Shown: positions 1-9,219 of the stretch, in pieces
How positions within the stretch are numbered: the first letter of the stretch is position 1
Layout: each line of letters begins with the position of its first letter
Origin: CAVTND01 sp963735955
GTDB taxonomy: Bacteria > Pseudomonadota > Gammaproteobacteria > Burkholderiales > Burkholderiaceae_F
Direction of reading: 5' to 3'
DNA length: 64,000 nucleotides
Assembly (NCBI GenBank): GCA_963735955.1
Contig: CAVTND010000003.1
Location: 248,001 to 312,000 of the forward strand
Notes under the pieces: generated by a model
The model's input: the letters and a program-made list of their open reading frames with translations, nothing else
The model's database searches: none
What the model was told of the DNA's origin: nothing
Program-made: the position numbers and the translations under genes

Positions 1-170
1 CTGCTGCCCGTCGTGGGATCGCAAGCCGAAGTCCCCCTTGCGGCGCCCGGCGCCAGCCCGTGTAATGCGGGCGCGTCCCCGTCTTCACTTCCCGGCCCAT
101 GGGGAACTCACGACCCGGACTTTCAATAAGGCTGGATTGAACCACGACGATCTGATGTGAGTCCCGGTCA

Positions 171-2039
171 ATGAGGAACTCCACCGCCCCCAGCCTGACC
201 GCGCGAACACTAAACGCTGTCCTCGCCGCCGCGATCAGCTCCTTCCTGCTGGCCACCTACTGGCCGATAGTTCAGCTGCTCGACCTGTCGCGCGCGGACC
301 TCGAGTACCAGGGCGTCTGGATCGGCGGCAATGCCAAACAGATCACCGCGGTGCCGCCGGGCGGAGCCGCTGCCCGTGCCGGGTTGCAAGTGGGCGACGT
401 GCTCGAGTTCGACCCCGCCAGCAACGAGAGCCGGATCCTGGCGAGCTATCGCGAGATGCCCGCCGGCTTCAGCGCGACGTTGCCGGTCCGGCATGCCGAT
501 GGTTCTCGAACCGTTATTCGCCTCGAGCCCGCTCGTGTGGCCTATGCGCCCACGCTCAACGATCGGCTGGCGTTAGTAGCGCGCTTGAGCGCACACACCA
601 TCGCGGTGTTGCTCGGCATCGTGGTGGTATGGGCGCACCCCGGGCTGATGGCCTGGTCCTTCTTTCTCTCGAGTTTGTGCGCTTTCCCGCTGCGGCCCTG
701 GATCAACTTCGCCTTTGCCTTCGAGCCCGGCTGGCTTGGTTTGGCGCCCGTCCTGATGGTGTGCTTTGGCATGGTGATCGCATTCGTACCATTTGCATTG
801 TCGTTTCCACGCAATCGGGTGGCCGCCTGGCCGCGGTGGCTGCGTGCGCTCGGCGGGTTGGCTGTTCTGGCTTGGCTGTTCTATCTGGCGACGTCCGTTG
901 ACCTAGTGCCTTTCCAGAGAGACCGGTTTCCGAACCGCCCATTGTTTGCCTGGACCGCAGTTGCGCTAGTCAGCCTGCCCTCCGCGATAGCTATCCTCTG
1001 GCACACCTATCGTAGGTCGAGCGGCGATGAACGGGCGCGGCTGAAGTGGGCTGTGTTGGGTGTGTCGGCAGCGCTTGGGACCCAAGCGCTTACCCCCGTG
1101 CTTCTTGTTCTGCCCGCGCAGTTCACAAGCAATGTGAGCGGCGAGATTTACACCGTATTGAACTGGGTGGTAGCACTGCTTTACGGGCTTCTGTGGCCGC
1201 TGGCGTTAGGTAACGCAATTCTGCGTCAGCGTGTCGTCGACGTGCAGTTCGCTGTCAGCCGCACGCTGGTCTATGGCGCGGTCTCGACCCTGGCGCTGGC
1301 CGTCATTGCCGCCGTGCACTGGCTGTTGGGCCGGTTGATCGAACATTCGGGTCTGACGCTGGGCCTCGAAGGCGCGGCGGCGATTGGTCTCGGATTTGTG
1401 CTGCACCGCCTGACGCATGGCATCAACGGACTGGTCGACCGGGTGCTGTTCAGAAAACATCACCAAGCCGAGCAGCGGCTGCGTCAGGTCACTTCGGCAC
1501 TGCCCTTCGCCAACACCGAGCGTAGTATCGCCGAAGCGCTGGTACTGGAACCGGTGCGCCACCTGCAACTCGCCTCGGCGGCGCTGTTCTATCGCGACTC
1601 GCCGGAAAGCCCGTTGCGCCGCGTGCTGGCTCATGGCTGGAGCGATGAGCACGCCACTCGGCTGGATGCCGACGCGATGCTGGTGCGCTACCTGCAGGCG
1701 GAGCACGGCCCGCTGAAGCTCGATGCGCACTGGTTACCCGCACAAGTCCCCGGCGGCGCGGCGCAGCCGGTGCTGGCGATCCCGGTGGTCAACCAGCATC
1801 AATTGTCCGCGGTCGTTCTCTACAGCGGCCACGTCAACAGCACCCTGCCCGACCCCGACGAGGTGAAACTGCTCGATGCACTGGCCCGGGCCGCGGCCGC
1901 CGCGCACCAGCAGGTGCGCATCGCGACGCTGACACGCAAGAACGAACAACTCGAAGCCGCGGCGGCGGAACTGCGTGCGCTGGTGCGGGACAACTTCGTC
2001 AGTCCACCCGACGCGCAGGCGGACCGCGACCCGGCTTAA
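171..2039 (+). CDS. PDZ-domain multi-pass membrane sensor with GAF-like C-terminus
   Basis: This is a 622-residue integral membrane protein. An N-terminal membrane segment (about 12-32) is followed by a PDZ-like domain (about 40-118, with GLQVGDVLEF), then roughly seven hydrophobic helices between about 135 and 390. The soluble C-terminal half (about 425-600) resembles a degenerate GAF domain and ends in a short Ala/Glu-rich coiled coil. No kinase, GGDEF or phosphatase domain follows, so any output would need a partner protein. The chosen ATG is the first in the open frame; no strong ribosome site is visible. Membrane plus GAF-like architecture suggests signal sensing, but the ligand and role are unknown. 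The gene stands alone and converges on the AhpD-like gene. Confidence 0.8.
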   Translation: MRNSTAPSLTARTLNAVLAAAISSFLLATYWPIVQLLDLSRADLEYQGVWIGGNAKQITAVPPGGAAARAGLQVGDVLEFDPASNESRILASYREMPAGFSATLPVRHADGSRTVIRLEPARVAYAPTLNDRLALVARLSAHTIAVLLGIVVVWAHPGLMAWSFFLSSLCAFPLRPWINFAFAFEPGWLGLAPVLMVCFGMVIAFVPFALSFPRNRVAAWPRWLRALGGLAVLAWLFYLATSVDLVPFQRDRFPNRPLFAWTAVALVSLPSAIAILWHTYRRSSGDERARLKWAVLGVSAALGTQALTPVLLVLPAQFTSNVSGEIYTVLNWVVALLYGLLWPLALGNAILRQRVVDVQFAVSRTLVYGAVSTLALAVIAAVHWLLGRLIEHSGLTLGLEGAAAIGLGFVLHRLTHGINGLVDRVLFRKHHQAEQRLRQVTSALPFANTERSIAEALVLEPVRHLQLASAALFYRDSPESPLRRVLAHGWSDEHATRLDADAMLVRYLQAEHGPLKLDAHWLPAQVPGGAAQPVLAIPVVNQHQLSAVVLYSGHVNSTLPDPDEVKLLDALARAAAAAHQQVRIATLTRKNEQLEAAAAELRALVRDNFVSPPDAQADRDPA

Positions 2040-2072
2040 GCGGTCCGCGCCCCTGGTCGCTTCCGCACCCGG

Positions 2073-2675
2073 TCACTCCGCGCGAGTTTTCTTCTCGCGC
2101 GGCAGGCGGCCCAGCAGGTAGAACTCGTCGTTGGGCCGCATGCTGATCATGTTGGCCATGCGGTTCGACAGGCTGAAAAACGCCGCGATCGCGCCGATGT
2201 CCCAGATGTCCTCGTTGTTGAAGCCGGCCGCCCGCAGCGACTCGTAGTCTGCGTCACCGATCGCCGCGGAGTCCGTCGTCACCTTCAGCGCGAAGGCGAG
2301 CATCGCTTTCTGGCGCGGCGTGATGTCGGCCTTGCGATAGTTGACCGCGACCTGGTCCGCGACGAGCGGATTCTTTTCGTAGACGCGCAGGATCGCGCCA
2401 TGCGCAACGATGCAATACAGGCAGTCGTTGGCGCCGCTGACCGCCACCACGATCATTTCCTTCTCGCCCTTGGTCAGGCCCGACTCCCTGAGCATCAAAG
2501 CGTCGTGGTAAGCAAAGAAGGCGCGGCACTCGTCCGGGCGGTGTGCCAGGGTCAGGAACACATTGGGAACAAACCCGGCCTTGTCCTGCACTTCGACCAT
2601 GCGGGCGCGGATGTCCTCGGGCAGGCTTGCAAGCGACGGAACCGGATAACGGCTGATCGGCGGCGACGATTTCAT
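2073..2675 (-). CDS. AhpD-like carboxymuconolactone decarboxylase-family protein
   Basis: This 200-residue protein belongs to the alkylhydroperoxidase D-like, 'uncharacterised peroxidase-related' group. The diagnostic motif is C85-L-Y-C88 followed by H92 (CLYCIVAHGAIL), the thiol pair and proton-relay histidine of AhpD-type enzymes. The length and all-helical pattern match the family. It probably reduces hydroperoxides or acts as a thiol oxidoreductase in the cytoplasm; the physiological electron donor is unknown. Its ATG overlaps the msbA stop by four bases, so it is translationally coupled as the second gene of an msbA operon. No other plausible family was seen. Confidence 0.9.
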   Translation of the reverse strand: MKSSPPISRYPVPSLASLPEDIRARMVEVQDKAGFVPNVFLTLAHRPDECRAFFAYHDALMLRESGLTKGEKEMIVVAVSGANDCLYCIVAHGAILRVYEKNPLVADQVAVNYRKADITPRQKAMLAFALKVTTDSAAIGDADYESLRAAGFNNEDIWDIGAIAAFFSLSNRMANMISMRPNDEFYLLGRLPREKKTRAE

Positions 2676-4471
2676 GCGGGCTCCCGGGCGTGCTTCCTTG
2701 CGCGCTCGTTTTCACCATGAGGCGCAAACTGGATTTCATACAAATGGGCATACAGGCCGCCGGCGGCCAGCAGATCGCGATGCGTTCCGGTTTCGATCAT
2801 CCGACCGTGTTCCAGCACGACGATGCGGTCCGCGCGCTCGATGGTCGACAGGCGATGCGCGACGACGAAGCTGGTCCGCCCCTGCATCAGGCGCGCCAGC
2901 GAGGCCTGGATATGGCGCTCGGACTCGGAATCAAGCGCCGAGGTCGCTTCGTCCAACAACAGGATCGGCGCGTCCTTCAGCAGCGCGCGCGCAATTGAGA
3001 GGCGCTGACGTTGCCCGCCCGACAGCTTGACAGCGTTCTCACCGATCCGGGTTTCGAATTTCTGCGGCAGGCTCTCGATGAAGGGCAGCAGATTCGCCGC
3101 CTCGGCGGCCGCGCGTACCTGCTCATGCGCAAGACCTCGTTGCCCGCCGTAGGCAATGTTGGCAGCGATCGTGTCATCGAACAGCACGACATCCTGGGAC
3201 ACCAGTGACATCTGGCTCCGCAGGCTCGCCAGCGTCAGTTCCTCGATCGGCACGCCGTCAAGCAGGATCGTGCCGGCGCTGGGCCGGATCAGGCGCGGGA
3301 TCAGATTGATCAAGGTGGTCTTGCCCGCCCCGGACGGGCCGACCAGGGCGATCATTTCCCCCGCTGCCACGCTCAGACTGAAGTCGACCAACGCGGCCTG
3401 TTCGGTCGACTCGTAACTGAAGGAAACCGCGCGGAACTCGACCCGGCCTTCGGCGTGCGCAATCTCGCGTGAACCTGTCTCTTGTTCAGGCGGCAGGTCG
3501 ATCATCCGGAACACGCTCTCAGAGGCGGCGCCCATGCGTGCCAGGGGCCCGTTGAGAGCAGCCAGGTGGCGCAAGGCCGGAAGCAGCAACAATGCCGCCG
3601 CGAGGAAGGTCACGAAATCGCCCGGCGAAGCCCTGGTCTCGCGCACCTGCCACAGGGCGATCATCATGACGATCGCCACGCCGATCGAACCCGCAATCTG
3701 CGTGACCGGCGTGGCGGCCGACCAGGCCACCTGCATCCGCATCGCAAAGCCGCGCAGCTTCGCGTTGATGTGGCGGAATCGCTCATTCTCGTAGGCGTGG
3801 CCGTCGTAGATCTTGACGACGCGCTGGCCCTCGTGCGCTTCCTGCACCGCGCGCGTCATTTCGCCGAGCATCGCCTGGTTCTCGACGTTCAGTCTTCGCA
3901 GCCGCCGACTGAACGCACGCAGCAGCAGCCCGATGATCGGGGCTACAACCAGCGTCACCAGAGTGAGCTGCCAGTTGTACCAGACCAGCATGCCGACGAG
4001 GCCGATGACGATCAAGGTGTCGCGCACCGCGACGTTCAGTGTCTCGGCCGCCAGGTTCAGCGCATTGGTCGCTTCGTTGACGAATTTCGAAATCACGATG
4101 CCGGACGGCAGGTTCTCGAAGGTGGCCTGCGGCCAGCGCAGCATGCGATCGAACATCTGCATGCGCAGGTCCTGCAGGACGAGCTGCGAAATCCGGTTCA
4201 GCAAGTACGAGCTGCCGAACTGCATCAGCCCGCGCACACAGAACAGGCCGACAAATGCGGCCGGCAGCCAGAACACGGACTGCGTGTTCTGCTCGAGCAG
4301 GGCCTTGTCGGTCAGCACCCCGGTGAGCTTGGCGAGCAGGGGTTCCGTCGCGGCGCCGATTGCGCTCGCCAGCAGGCCGAGCGCCAGCATGCGCCTGTGA
4401 CCGAACACCATGCGGAACAGCCGCTTCAGGTTCGGATCGTCAAGAATGCGGGGATGAGAGACGGGCGCCAT
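2672..4471 (-). CDS. msbA: Lipid A export ABC transporter MsbA
   Basis: This is a half-size exporter fusing an N-terminal six-helix membrane domain (about 1-320) to an ABC ATPase domain. Walker A is GPSGAGKTT, the signature is LSGGQRQRLS and Walker B is ILLLDEATSALD. At about 599 residues it is close to the usual MsbA length of about 580. MsbA flips lipid A-core across the inner membrane using ATP. The open frame extends to 4549, but the first residues there do not look conserved; I chose the ATG at 4471 (MAPVSH), with 4480 (MRVMAP) as the alternative. Divergent GT9 and nearby LPS glycosyltransferases support an LPS role. The downstream AhpD-like gene overlaps its stop codon. Confidence 0.92.
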   Translation of the reverse strand: MAPVSHPRILDDPNLKRLFRMVFGHRRMLALGLLASAIGAATEPLLAKLTGVLTDKALLEQNTQSVFWLPAAFVGLFCVRGLMQFGSSYLLNRISQLVLQDLRMQMFDRMLRWPQATFENLPSGIVISKFVNEATNALNLAAETLNVAVRDTLIVIGLVGMLVWYNWQLTLVTLVVAPIIGLLLRAFSRRLRRLNVENQAMLGEMTRAVQEAHEGQRVVKIYDGHAYENERFRHINAKLRGFAMRMQVAWSAATPVTQIAGSIGVAIVMMIALWQVRETRASPGDFVTFLAAALLLLPALRHLAALNGPLARMGAASESVFRMIDLPPEQETGSREIAHAEGRVEFRAVSFSYESTEQAALVDFSLSVAAGEMIALVGPSGAGKTTLINLIPRLIRPSAGTILLDGVPIEELTLASLRSQMSLVSQDVVLFDDTIAANIAYGGQRGLAHEQVRAAAEAANLLPFIESLPQKFETRIGENAVKLSGGQRQRLSIARALLKDAPILLLDEATSALDSESERHIQASLARLMQGRTSFVVAHRLSTIERADRIVVLEHGRMIETGTHRDLLAAGGLYAHLYEIQFAPHGENERARKHAREPA

Positions 4472-4541
4472 TACTCGCATGCCACAATCGGCGGCGCGTA
4501 GTGTATGCGACGCGCACATCGTCCGAGCCCGTTCTGAGTCA

Positions 4542-5483
4542 ATGAACAAGTCAATGAGCGAGCCGATGGGCGAGCTGGTAGTTCGACTGCCGAATCACCT
4601 CGGCGATGCCTGCATGGCCGTTCCCGCGCTCGAGCTGCTGGCCGATCGCGGCTTTGCATTGAGGCTCGCGGGACGCGCCTGGAGTAGCCCGTTGTTCGAG
4701 GCCTACGACTGGCCGGTGACCCAACTGCAGGGCTCGAACCTCGATCACGTCGAGACACTGCGTTCGATCCGGCCGGCGGTTGCACAGGCCTTGCTGCTCA
4801 CCAATTCCCTTTCGAGCGCGCTCGAGTTTCGCCTGGCCGGATACAGGAGCACCGGGTATGCGCGCGGTGGCCGTTCATGGCTGCTGGCGAGTGCTGTCGC
4901 GGTCAATCCGCGTGATCACATGGTCGAGTACTACTTCCGACTGGCCTCGACGCTCGTTTCGAACGCGCCGCCCGTTTCATCGGCACTGTCTCTGCGCCTA
5001 AGCGCTGCCGCGCGGGCCCGGGCCCGCGCGCTGCTTGACGGCACCGGCATCTCAGGCCGGTATTGCGTGCTCTGTCCGTTGGCAATTGGCCGGCATCACG
5101 GACAGGCCAAGGCATGGAGCGGCTTCACCCGGCTTGGTCACGAACTCGCACAGCGCGGCCACAAGGTGGTTTCGATGCCAGGACCCGGCGAGTCGGAAGC
5201 GGTGCGCGCAGCACTGCCGAGCGCGCTCCTGTTGCCCGAAGGCGATGTCGCGACGTTCGCGGCCGTGCTCGCAGGCGCCGAGCTCGTGGTCGCCAATGAC
5301 AGCGGCTCCGGTCACCTCGCCGCGGCGGTCGGCGCACCGCTGGTCAGTGTGTTCGGCGTCACCGAACTCGATCAGACCCGGCCCTGGGGTCCGAACGTGC
5401 GCCTGGTCGGCCGCTCCAACGGCTGGCCAAGCTATGCGGAGGTCATCGCCACCGTCGATTCCGCAATCGCTGCTGCCTCCTGA
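4542..5483 (+). CDS. GT9-family (ADP-heptose:LPS heptosyltransferase-like) glycosyltransferase
   Basis: This protein of about 313 residues has the two-lobed GT9 pattern. The N-terminus reads VVRLPNHLGDACMAVPAL, the typical glycine-containing acceptor-side loop of heptosyltransferases. The C-terminal nucleotide-sugar site contains NDSGSGHLAAAVGAPLVSVF. It most closely resembles WaaF-type heptosyltransferase II, which builds the LPS inner core in the cytoplasm. Start candidates are the ATGs at 4542, 4554 and 4566; the core homology begins right after the last. It is divergent from msbA, with a short shared upstream region. Exact sugar and position are not determined. Confidence 0.85.
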   Translation: MNKSMSEPMGELVVRLPNHLGDACMAVPALELLADRGFALRLAGRAWSSPLFEAYDWPVTQLQGSNLDHVETLRSIRPAVAQALLLTNSLSSALEFRLAGYRSTGYARGGRSWLLASAVAVNPRDHMVEYYFRLASTLVSNAPPVSSALSLRLSAAARARARALLDGTGISGRYCVLCPLAIGRHHGQAKAWSGFTRLGHELAQRGHKVVSMPGPGESEAVRAALPSALLLPEGDVATFAAVLAGAELVVANDSGSGHLAAAVGAPLVSVFGVTELDQTRPWGPNVRLVGRSNGWPSYAEVIATVDSAIAAAS

Positions 5484-7579
5484 TCTTTTTCCCGCGCCAG
5501 AAAAACGCCAAGCGCGAGCGCGATCATGTGGCCCTCGTTGAAGGCCTGAAAGTGCGAACTGAACAGGCTCGTCAGGCACCACGACGCCAGCAATGCAAGG
5601 CCAATGACCCTGAACGGCCCACGCACCGGCTGGCGCGTTGCAGATAGAAGCCACAACGTGAATACGGCGAATCCGAGCAGTCCTGTCGTGGCCAGCACGA
5701 ATAGGTATTGATTGTGTGGATCCAGCGTCGGCCTGGCGCGCCAGCCCTCATTGCGCGTTGACGTGAGCTTTTCGTACGCCGGAGCAAACCCGCCGATACC
5801 GTAGCCCATCAGGGGACGCTGCCGGATCAACTCGGCGCTGGTCTCCCACATGACCACGCGCATGCCCATCGGCGTCATGGCATCGGACTGCCGCGCCTGC
5901 TGCAGTTCCTGGAAGGCGATCGCAAAGCGCTCCTTGATCACTGGCGACACGGCAATGATGCCGATCCCGATCAACGCCAACGCGGCCAGTGTGGCCAGGC
6001 GCGCGCGGCCGCGCGCCAATCCCAGGACTCCGAGAACCGCCAGGACCGCGAGTACAGCGTGACCGCTGCGACCTGTCGCGACGAAAACCACGTTGGAGAC
6101 GAGCAGAAGGCAGGCGCCGAAGGCCAACCAGCGCTGCCACGAATGCGGCGCCGCCAGCCAACCGAGTACGGCCGCGAGCAGTGCCGCCATCGACAGCCCC
6201 ATGCCCTGTGTTACGTGATTGCGCAGCGCGATGCCCGGGGGCAGTTCCGGATTCACGCTGATGCCGCGCAGCAGGAACACATACGAGACCAGTGCTCCGA
6301 TCGCCGCCACCACAACGAAGAACGCAGCCAGTCGCAGTTTGGCGACACGTTCGTCGAATACGGCCAGTGCGGCGATCAGGCAGATAAGTTGCCGCCATCC
6401 GGCCCACTCGGACAGGGCTGCCTTCAAGGGCGCCGCGGTCCAGAGTATCGAGATACCGAGCATGACGATCAGGGCCAGAGTCATCGCGCCGAGCGGCTGC
6501 CGCAGCGCCGCTGACAGCCGCTCTCGCGCCGACGGTGCGGTCGCGAATGCAAGTACCAGCAAGGCTTCGCCCGCGTTGGTCACCGGAGGACTGAAGAGTG
6601 TTCCCGCCAGCGCCAATGCCGCGCCCGCGCGCGCCGCGCTGATCGCCCAGAAATCGCGCCGCACGCGCGCGCGCTCCTCGCCGAAGTCGGCATGCGCCGC
6701 GGCCGGCCGCGTGCTGCCCAGCCAACGACGGCGCAGCCGGTCCCAGCGGAAGCGCCAGCGATTCCATGCAAGGCCTCGATCGACGCGTCGATCGTCCAGC
6801 ACGCTTGCAAAACGCCCGTTCATGCTGCCCTGCTCGACGATTGGCTGCCGCAACCACCACTGACGCACGCCCATCGCCGCGTCGGCCTCGCGCATCAGCC
6901 AGTCGGCCGGGCGTGTGATCTTCTGGCGTCGAACGTAGTCGAGCCGCAATTGCGCCGCGCGCGCATCGAGCACGGTCGCATCGGTTGCCGGCAATTCGGA
7001 GTCCGGCGCAATCAGCTGGGTCGGTGAGCGCGCAGCTCCTTCGACATATTTGTTGTCACCGCAGCCGAGATAGATCATGTACGGGGCCTCGATCGCATCG
7101 GCTTCCCGCATGGCTTCGGCAAAGACGCGCTCGAAACTGCGTGACAGCACCGCATCGTCCTCGAACACGAGCACGCGACGATGGCCCTTTGCGACGCAGC
7201 GCTTCCAGGTCTCGATGTGCTTGAGCACGAGGGACTGATGGCCGCGCTTCAGGTCGCTCGGCGCAAAGACAGCTTCGATCTGCTCCGGCGTCAATTCGTC
7301 GGCGTCGTAGTCGAAGATCCATTCGAAGTCGATGCCGTGCCGGGCGAGTTCAGCACGGATGTGGGCGATCCGGTCGGTGAAGGATTTCACCGACAGCACG
7401 TAGACGGCACCAACAAGCTGATTGACGGTGGTGGCCAAGAAGTCGGCGCCGAAGGGCAGCGAATCAGGTGAAGTGAGGATTGTAGAGGCGGCGATCGAGA
7501 AAGACGGGCTAAGCTTCGCGCGATTCTGGACGCTGAACTCTTGAGCAGCGCGGCGTGCAGCGCGAGGGAGCGAAAACAT
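5432..7579 (-). CDS. GT25 glycosyltransferase fused to O-antigen ligase/polymerase-like membrane domain
   Basis: One uninterrupted frame of up to 715 codons carries two usually separate proteins. Residues about 58-290 are a GT25 LPS glycosyltransferase: VYVLSVKSFTDRIAHI at its start, the acidic VFEDDA motif, and RPADWLMREADAAMGV near its end. Residues about 320-690 are a polytopic membrane domain of the Wzy/O-antigen ligase type, with a long periplasmic loop containing GYGIGGF and DPHNQYL. The first 50 residues are not conserved-looking; an ATG at 7579 with GGAG upstream overlaps the divergent GT2 gene, so the true start is uncertain (a TTG near 7438 is possible). A GAGGAG-GTG signal near the domain junction (about 6670) could permit separate translation of the ligase part. 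The 3' end overlaps the convergent GT9 gene by 52 bases. Confidence 0.8.
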   Translation of the reverse strand: MFSLPRAARRAAQEFSVQNRAKLSPSFSIAASTILTSPDSLPFGADFLATTVNQLVGAVYVLSVKSFTDRIAHIRAELARHGIDFEWIFDYDADELTPEQIEAVFAPSDLKRGHQSLVLKHIETWKRCVAKGHRRVLVFEDDAVLSRSFERVFAEAMREADAIEAPYMIYLGCGDNKYVEGAARSPTQLIAPDSELPATDATVLDARAAQLRLDYVRRQKITRPADWLMREADAAMGVRQWWLRQPIVEQGSMNGRFASVLDDRRVDRGLAWNRWRFRWDRLRRRWLGSTRPAAAHADFGEERARVRRDFWAISAARAGAALALAGTLFSPPVTNAGEALLVLAFATAPSARERLSAALRQPLGAMTLALIVMLGISILWTAAPLKAALSEWAGWRQLICLIAALAVFDERVAKLRLAAFFVVVAAIGALVSYVFLLRGISVNPELPPGIALRNHVTQGMGLSMAALLAAVLGWLAAPHSWQRWLAFGACLLLVSNVVFVATGRSGHAVLAVLAVLGVLGLARGRARLATLAALALIGIGIIAVSPVIKERFAIAFQELQQARQSDAMTPMGMRVVMWETSAELIRQRPLMGYGIGGFAPAYEKLTSTRNEGWRARPTLDPHNQYLFVLATTGLLGFAVFTLWLLSATRQPVRGPFRVIGLALLASWCLTSLFSSHFQAFNEGHMIALALGVFLAREKDQEAAAIAESTVAMTSA

Positions 7580-8366
7580 GGCAAGAGTCTCCGTCTACAT
7601 CATCGCCTTCAACGAGGCCGACAAGATCGAGGCCGCGCTGCAAAGCGTGCGCTGGGCAGACGAGATCGTCGTCGCGGATTCGTTCTCGACCGACGCCACG
7701 GTCGAGATCGCGCGTCGCTACACCGATCGCATCGTGCAGGTGCCGTTTGAAGGATTCGGCAAGCTGCGCAATGACGTGCTCCGGCAGCTGAACAGCGAAT
7801 GGATCTTTTCGCTTGACGCGGACGAGCGCTGTACCGAAGCTGCCGCGGCCGAGATCCGGCGCCTGATTGACAAGCCCGATGCAGCCGATGCCTATCATGT
7901 CCCACGTCGAAATTTCTTCTTTGGCCGCTGGATCCGCCACTCTGGCTGGTTTCCGGATTATCGGCAGCCGCAGCTGTTTCGCCGCAGCAAACTGCGCTAC
8001 ACGGAGGACGCCGTGCACGAGAGCTACGTGCTCGACGGCACGCTCGGTCACACCACCGAACCGATCGCGCAGGTGCCGTTCAAGGACCTCGCCCAGGTTG
8101 TGCACAAGCTGCAGCGCTATTCCACCCTCGGCGTCGAGCGGTTGACCGAGCGCAATACTGTGCCTTCAATGTGGAGCGCACTCGGACACGGGCTCGGCGC
8201 CTTCTTTCGACATTACGTCGTGCGGGCCGGCTTTCTCGATGGCTGGGCGGGCTTCGTGATCGCCCTGTCCAACTTCGAGGGCACCTTTTACCGCTATGCC
8301 AAGTATGCCGAGCGCATGCACGGACTGACGCGCGAACCGCCCCTGCCGCCGAGCCTGAGGAACTGA
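7578..8366 (+). CDS. GT2 glycosyltransferase, WaaE/KdtX-like LPS core enzyme
   Basis: This complete 262-residue GT-A enzyme has VYIIAFNEADKIEAAL at the nucleotide-binding start and FSLDADER as the metal-binding acidic motif. Length and motifs match the WaaE/KdtX-type beta-glucosyltransferases of the LPS inner core. A purine-rich GAGGGAGCG lies just upstream of the ATG. It acts on the cytoplasmic face of the inner membrane. A second GT2 gene follows 7 bases after its stop, so the two are probably co-transcribed. The exact donor sugar is inferred from family resemblance only. Confidence 0.87.
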   Translation: MARVSVYIIAFNEADKIEAALQSVRWADEIVVADSFSTDATVEIARRYTDRIVQVPFEGFGKLRNDVLRQLNSEWIFSLDADERCTEAAAAEIRRLIDKPDAADAYHVPRRNFFFGRWIRHSGWFPDYRQPQLFRRSKLRYTEDAVHESYVLDGTLGHTTEPIAQVPFKDLAQVVHKLQRYSTLGVERLTERNTVPSMWSALGHGLGAFFRHYVVRAGFLDGWAGFVIALSNFEGTFYRYAKYAERMHGLTREPPLPPSLRN

Positions 8367-8373
8367 GGCAGGT

Positions 8374-9190
8374 GTGCTGATCTCGGTCATCATCACCACC
8401 TACAACCGGCCCGATGCTTTGGCAGCCGTACTCGCGGGACTGGCCGCGCAGACGGATCGCGGCTTCGAAGTTCTTGTCGCCGACGATGGTTCGCGCAGCG
8501 ACACGCGAACGCTTGATCGAAGCGGCGGCGCCGGACTACGCCGTGCCGCTGACCCATGTCTGGCAGGAAGACCGCGGATTTCGCGCCGGGGCCGCGCGTA
8601 ATCGCGCCGCGGCGATCGCGCGCGGTGACTATCTGATCTTCGTCGACGGGGATTGCGTGCCGCGGCCAGACTTCATCGCTCGTCATCGCCGCCTTGCCGA
8701 GCATGGTTGGATGGTCGCCGGCAACCGGATCCTGTTGTCGGAATCCTTCACCCGGCAGGTGCTGGCAGACAGGATTCCGATTCATTCGTGGACCCGAGCC
8801 GAGTGGAATGCTGCAGCCACGCGCGGCGATATCAATCGGACCATGCCGCTCAGGCACCTTCCTCTCGGGCCACTGCGCAAGCTCGCTGGGCGTCGCTGGC
8901 AGCGTGTGCGCACCTGCAACCTGGCCGTCTGGATGGACGACTTTCGCGTCGTCAATGGCTTCGATGAAGCCTACGAGGGCTGGGGTTTCGAGGATTCCGA
9001 TCTTGCGGTACGCCTGCTGAACGCCGGCGTGCGCCGCAAGGAAGGCGCGTTCGCCACCGGTGTGCTGCATCTGTACCACCGCGAGAACGACCGGCGCTTC
9101 GAGGGCAAGAACTGGGAACGCCTGCAGGAGCGAGTCCGGTCTGGACAGACCGTTGCGATGCTCGGGCTGGCGCAATCTGCCACGACCTAG
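8374..9190 (+). CDS. GT2 glycosyltransferase with galactosyltransferase-like C-terminus (frameshifted)
   Basis: The gene starts at a GTG (LISVIITTYNRPDALAAV, the classic GT2 opening). A +1 break near 8500, in the stretch agcgacacgcgaacg, moves the rest into another frame. That second part carries WQEDRGFRAGAARNRAA, the metal site FVDGDCVPRPDF and the WGFEDSDLAVRLLNAG motif typical of the Glyco_tranf_2C/galactosyltransferase C-terminal domain. Deleting one base restores a protein of about 271 residues. Both parts look conserved, so a sequencing error is likelier than decay. It follows the WaaE-like gene directly and probably also builds surface polysaccharide. Confidence 0.82.
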
Positions 9191-9219
9191 CGTCCGCGCC
9201 GTTGTTCTTCTTCAATCTG

